Positions 62,181-64,000 of a DNA stretch of 64,000 bases are shown here, piece by piece. The stretch spans positions 55,565-119,564 of the forward strand of contig CALMQS010000015.1 of NCBI GenBank assembly GCA_937871285.1, read 5' to 3'. A program made the translations under genes and the position numbers. How positions within the stretch are numbered: position 1 is the stretch's first letter; each line of letters starts with the position of its first letter. The notes under the pieces were generated by a model, which searched no databases, was not told the DNA's origin, and saw only the letters and a list, made by a program, of their open reading frames with translations. Origin of the DNA: an uncultured Sphingobacteriales bacterium. Its GTDB lineage: Bacteria > Bacteroidota > Bacteroidia > Chitinophagales > Chitinophagaceae.

Positions 62181-63425
62181 CTACTTAAGAGCATTTTTTA
62201 TCGCCTGGGCAACAAGGCTATCATCAATTTCTTCAAGGTATGTATTGGTTTGAAATTCAGTTTCATGTCCCATTGCCTCCTTAATAATTGAAATATCTAC
62301 TTTGTTCTTTCTCAGGTTAGTTGCAAATGAGTGCCGCGAAACATAAGAGGTAAGATGCTTTGGACACCCGATTTGCTTTTCAAATTCCAAAAGATCTTCA
62401 TTAAAGTCTTTTAATGCACTATCAATGCGGGCAGCGATCTTTCGTGGCGTATCATGATGCAGATCCAGGATAGGGAAAACATAGTTGTCTCCACTTTGCA
62501 TCGGATATTTCTTAAAGATCTGAACTATTTTCCAGGCTTTGGGATGGAGCTCAAAACTGTAGTGACGTTTATTTTTTGATCGTTTATAATTAATATGGCC
62601 ATTGCTCACATGTTCTTCATGCCTGAGTTTAGCCATATCTGTGAAATTCATCCCACGGCAATAATAGCTGAATAAAAAATACCGCTGGGATCGGAAAAGC
62701 CTTGAGCCGTAATCGTGGTTAAGTTGCTCAATCTTTTTAATATAAACTTCTGATATTGCCCTTTTTCTCGTTTTAATTCTTTTATAGGGCTGAAAACTAA
62801 TACAATTCCGGGGATGGTGTTCCTTTGGACATATGCCCCTTTTTATGGCAAGATTCCAAAGCGAATAGAAAGTGCGCAGGTAATTGCTTTTTGTAGATTC
62901 AGTCTTAAGTGTTCTTATATGGTTTTCTAAACCAAGGAAATCTTCTTGCTTTAATTCCAAAAAATGTTTATCTCTGTAATGAAACAGATGGTTGGAAATA
63001 ATGCCTTTGTTAGCCTTAAAAACATCTGCATAACCAGTCCTGCCTTGTTTTTCAAGTTCTTCAATGATTTCGTCATAAAATTCCAATACCCGTTTCTTAG
63101 GCGTGGCAATGACCGTCTTTTCAGGTTTTTTTTCCACACGCGTCTTTAATTCCTTTATGGTAATGACCTCCCCTTGTTTTTTTGCAAACTTCAATTCGAA
63201 GTCTATATCTTCTTTGATTTCCTTAATTTTGGAACACAGGTTCCTGTAGTCGGGATGGGAGGGGAGGGGCTCCTTATTTTCGAGGTCCCAATGCTGCGCT
63301 TTGCATGACAGATTTGTGCTAATGTATTCAACATTTCTAAAGTTTGTCATCCTCACTTTTACCGTAAATCCTTCATCTTTGAGCTGGTGGTATTTCCACA
63401 GCACACTTTCGCAGACCACTTGCAT
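62181..63425 (-). CDS. Tyrosine recombinase (integrase) of Bacteroidota mobile-element type
   Basis: 414 residues. N-terminal Arm-type region (KYHQLKDEGFTVKVRMTNFR), core SAM-like domain about 105-210, and catalytic domain about 215-410: R257 in YYCRGMNFTDMA, R364 in SYVSRHSFATN (the usual first His of HxxR is Tyr, as in several Bacteroidota integrases), His in AMGHETEF and Y396 in NTYLEEI as the nucleophile. Cuts and joins att sites. It is transcribed away from the tRNA-derived repeats at 63600 that would be its attachment site. Strongly suggests an integrated element whose right end is here. Confidence 0.92.
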   Translation of the reverse strand: MQVVCESVLWKYHQLKDEGFTVKVRMTNFRNVEYISTNLSCKAQHWDLENKEPLPSHPDYRNLCSKIKEIKEDIDFELKFAKKQGEVITIKELKTRVEKKPEKTVIATPKKRVLEFYDEIIEELEKQGRTGYADVFKANKGIISNHLFHYRDKHFLELKQEDFLGLENHIRTLKTESTKSNYLRTFYSLWNLAIKRGICPKEHHPRNCISFQPYKRIKTRKRAISEVYIKKIEQLNHDYGSRLFRSQRYFLFSYYCRGMNFTDMAKLRHEEHVSNGHINYKRSKNKRHYSFELHPKAWKIVQIFKKYPMQSGDNYVFPILDLHHDTPRKIAARIDSALKDFNEDLLEFEKQIGCPKHLTSYVSRHSFATNLRKNKVDISIIKEAMGHETEFQTNTYLEEIDDSLVAQAIKNALK

Positions 63426-63599
63426 ACCAATATTTTTTTTTAGGTTTTTAAAACATTTTTAAAACTAACGGATGATGCTATTTGTTTCCATTTGATTAGC
63501 TACAGGATGTTGTAATCCTTACTGGGTAAGGCTTTTACGAAGATAATTCATAAAATTTGAAAAGCAATGGTGTTAGGCTTAGGGTGGGATGGCATGCAA

Positions 63600-63654
63600 A
63601 AGGTCACCGGTTCGACTCCGGTAACCTCCACCACCAATAAAGGCCCGCATTACA
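63600..63654 (+). repeat. 55-bp direct repeat with tRNA 3' half (copy 1)
   Basis: Starts AAGGTCACCGGTTCGACTCC and includes a perfect T-arm (ACCGG-TTCGACT-CCGGT), the acceptor strand AACCTCC, discriminator A and CCA (to 63633), then CACCAATAAAGGCCCGCATT. No matching GGAGGTT acceptor strand exists about 70 bases upstream, so this is not an intact tRNA. The identical copy begins at 63946. Likely an integrase attachment site or a mobile-unit boundary. Confidence 0.85.
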
Positions 63655-63672
63655 GTGGGTCTTTTTTAGTTT

Positions 63673-63924
63673 ATGTTGTTTACGGTATACATTTTACATT
63701 CTACCATTTTAGATCAATATTACATTGGTCAGAGTGAAGCTATGGAAGACAGACTTTTTCGGCATAATAATTCTGGAAGTAAGTCGACTAAAAAAGCGAA
63801 CGACTGGTTATTGGTTTATTCAGAGGTTTTTGAAACGCGGAGTGAGGCAGTTAAAAGAGAGACTGAAATCAAAAAGAAAAAGAGCCGGAAATATATTGAG
63901 TGGCTGATCAGTTCAGTTGGTTAG
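63673..63924 (+). CDS. Small GIY-YIG nuclease family protein
   Basis: 83 residues, a single GIY-YIG domain: FTVYILHSTILDQYYIGQSE with the YIL...YIG core, DRLFRHN carrying the catalytic Arg, and SEAVKRETEIKKKKSRKYIEWL with the conserved Glu. Starts 19 bases after the 55-bp repeat and its last codons (WLISSVG, stop) are encoded by a tRNA D-arm-like sequence that runs into the second repeat copy. So the gene occupies the space between two tRNA 3' halves. Such short GIY-YIG genes next to tRNA sequences are frequent in Bacteroidota; function unproven, possibly a self-spreading endonuclease. Confidence 0.85.
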   Translation: MLFTVYILHSTILDQYYIGQSEAMEDRLFRHNNSGSKSTKKANDWLLVYSEVFETRSEAVKRETEIKKKKSRKYIEWLISSVG

Positions 63925-63979
63925 CGCGTCCCGCAAGCATGCGGGAAGGTCACCGGTTCGACTCCGGTAACCTCCACCA
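63905..63979 (+). other. tRNA-like sequence without a proper acceptor 5' strand
   Basis: Reads as D-arm (GTTCAGTTGGTTAGCGC), anticodon-arm-like hairpin (CCCGC-AAGCAT-GCGGG, a 6-base loop instead of 7), variable AGGTC, T-arm and CCA. The 5' acceptor strand GGAGGTT is absent, being replaced by the end of the GIY-YIG gene. It is therefore a chimeric or degenerate tRNA, not called as functional. Confidence 0.6.
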
Positions 63980-64000
63980 CCAATAAAGGCCCGCATTACA
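63946..64000 (+). repeat. 55-bp direct repeat with tRNA 3' half (copy 2, runs to the window end)
   Basis: Identical over 55 bases to 63600-63654, with 346 bases between starts. The repeat may continue past the window edge. Together with copy 1 it brackets the GIY-YIG gene, and a further unit may follow to the right. Confidence 0.85.

Noticed and set aside
63558..63633. Intact tRNA gene ending in AACCTCCACCA
   Set aside because: The T-arm and CCA end are good, but there is no complementary acceptor strand, D-arm or anticodon arm upstream; only a 3' half.
1..64000. CRISPR arrays, rRNA genes, replication origin
   Set aside because: No spaced short repeats of that type, no rRNA-like sequence and no DnaA-box cluster were seen. 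The only regular repeats are IS21 ends and the 55-bp tRNA-tail repeats.

Overview
The window reads as a chromosome segment of a Bacteroidota bacterium, probably Chitinophagaceae-like (genus inferred, not proven). Evidence: two SusC/SusD pairs, a hybrid one-protein two-component sensor next to a glycan-utilisation locus, signal peptides ending in SQ, few Shine-Dalgarno sites, and a Bacteroidota-type mobilisation module (MobC, MOBP-type relaxase, coupling protein, RadC-like and DUF932 proteins). No rRNA, no intact tRNA and no CRISPR array were seen.

Region 1 (1-31916, all + strand, short gaps, probably one or a few operons): a SusC (cut by the window edge) and SusD pair, a Tat-type lipoprotein of unknown function, three tandem paralogous exported proteins resembling the GH123/DUF6067 group, an alpha/alpha-toroid protein, a class III aminotransferase, a sodium:solute symporter, three Gfo/Idh/MocA oxidoreductases, a NagB-like sugar isomerase/deaminase, a PIG-L-type deacetylase, a class I aldolase, a PfkB kinase, a very large SGNH-propeller-cupredoxin lipoprotein, an aldehyde dehydrogenase with its DUF779 partner, and a two-domain DUF1080 (3-keto-glycoside hydrolase family) protein. 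Read together they suggest uptake and breakdown of a glycoside that carries an acetylated amino sugar or amino-cyclitol; the substrate is not determined by the sequence.

Region 2 (about 31.9-42.2 kb): a mobilisable-element backbone (ssb, DUF932, a small MutS-I-like protein, a RadC-like protein, a primase/Toprim protein, MobC, relaxase, VirD4/TraG-like coupling protein) with decayed transposase fragments at both ends (IS1182-like on the left, IS481-like on the right).

Region 3 (42.2-58.0 kb): a fructan utilisation locus. It has three GH32 proteins, SusC/SusD, an MFS sugar porter, a PfkB fructokinase-like protein and a divergent hybrid two-component regulator with a periplasmic sugar-binding sensor. 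The gene set parallels the known Bacteroides thetaiotaomicron fructan locus (BT1754-BT1765). An IS5-like transposase remnant lies between the convergent GH32 genes.

Region 4 (58.0-64.0 kb): a decayed IS256-type transposase gene interrupted by a complete IS21-family element (58610-61320) with a 6-bp target duplication; then a tyrosine recombinase; then a small GIY-YIG nuclease gene flanked by 55-bp direct repeats that contain the 3' half of a tRNA. Regions 2-4 may together be an integrated mobile island carrying the fructan locus, but the left attachment site was not found.
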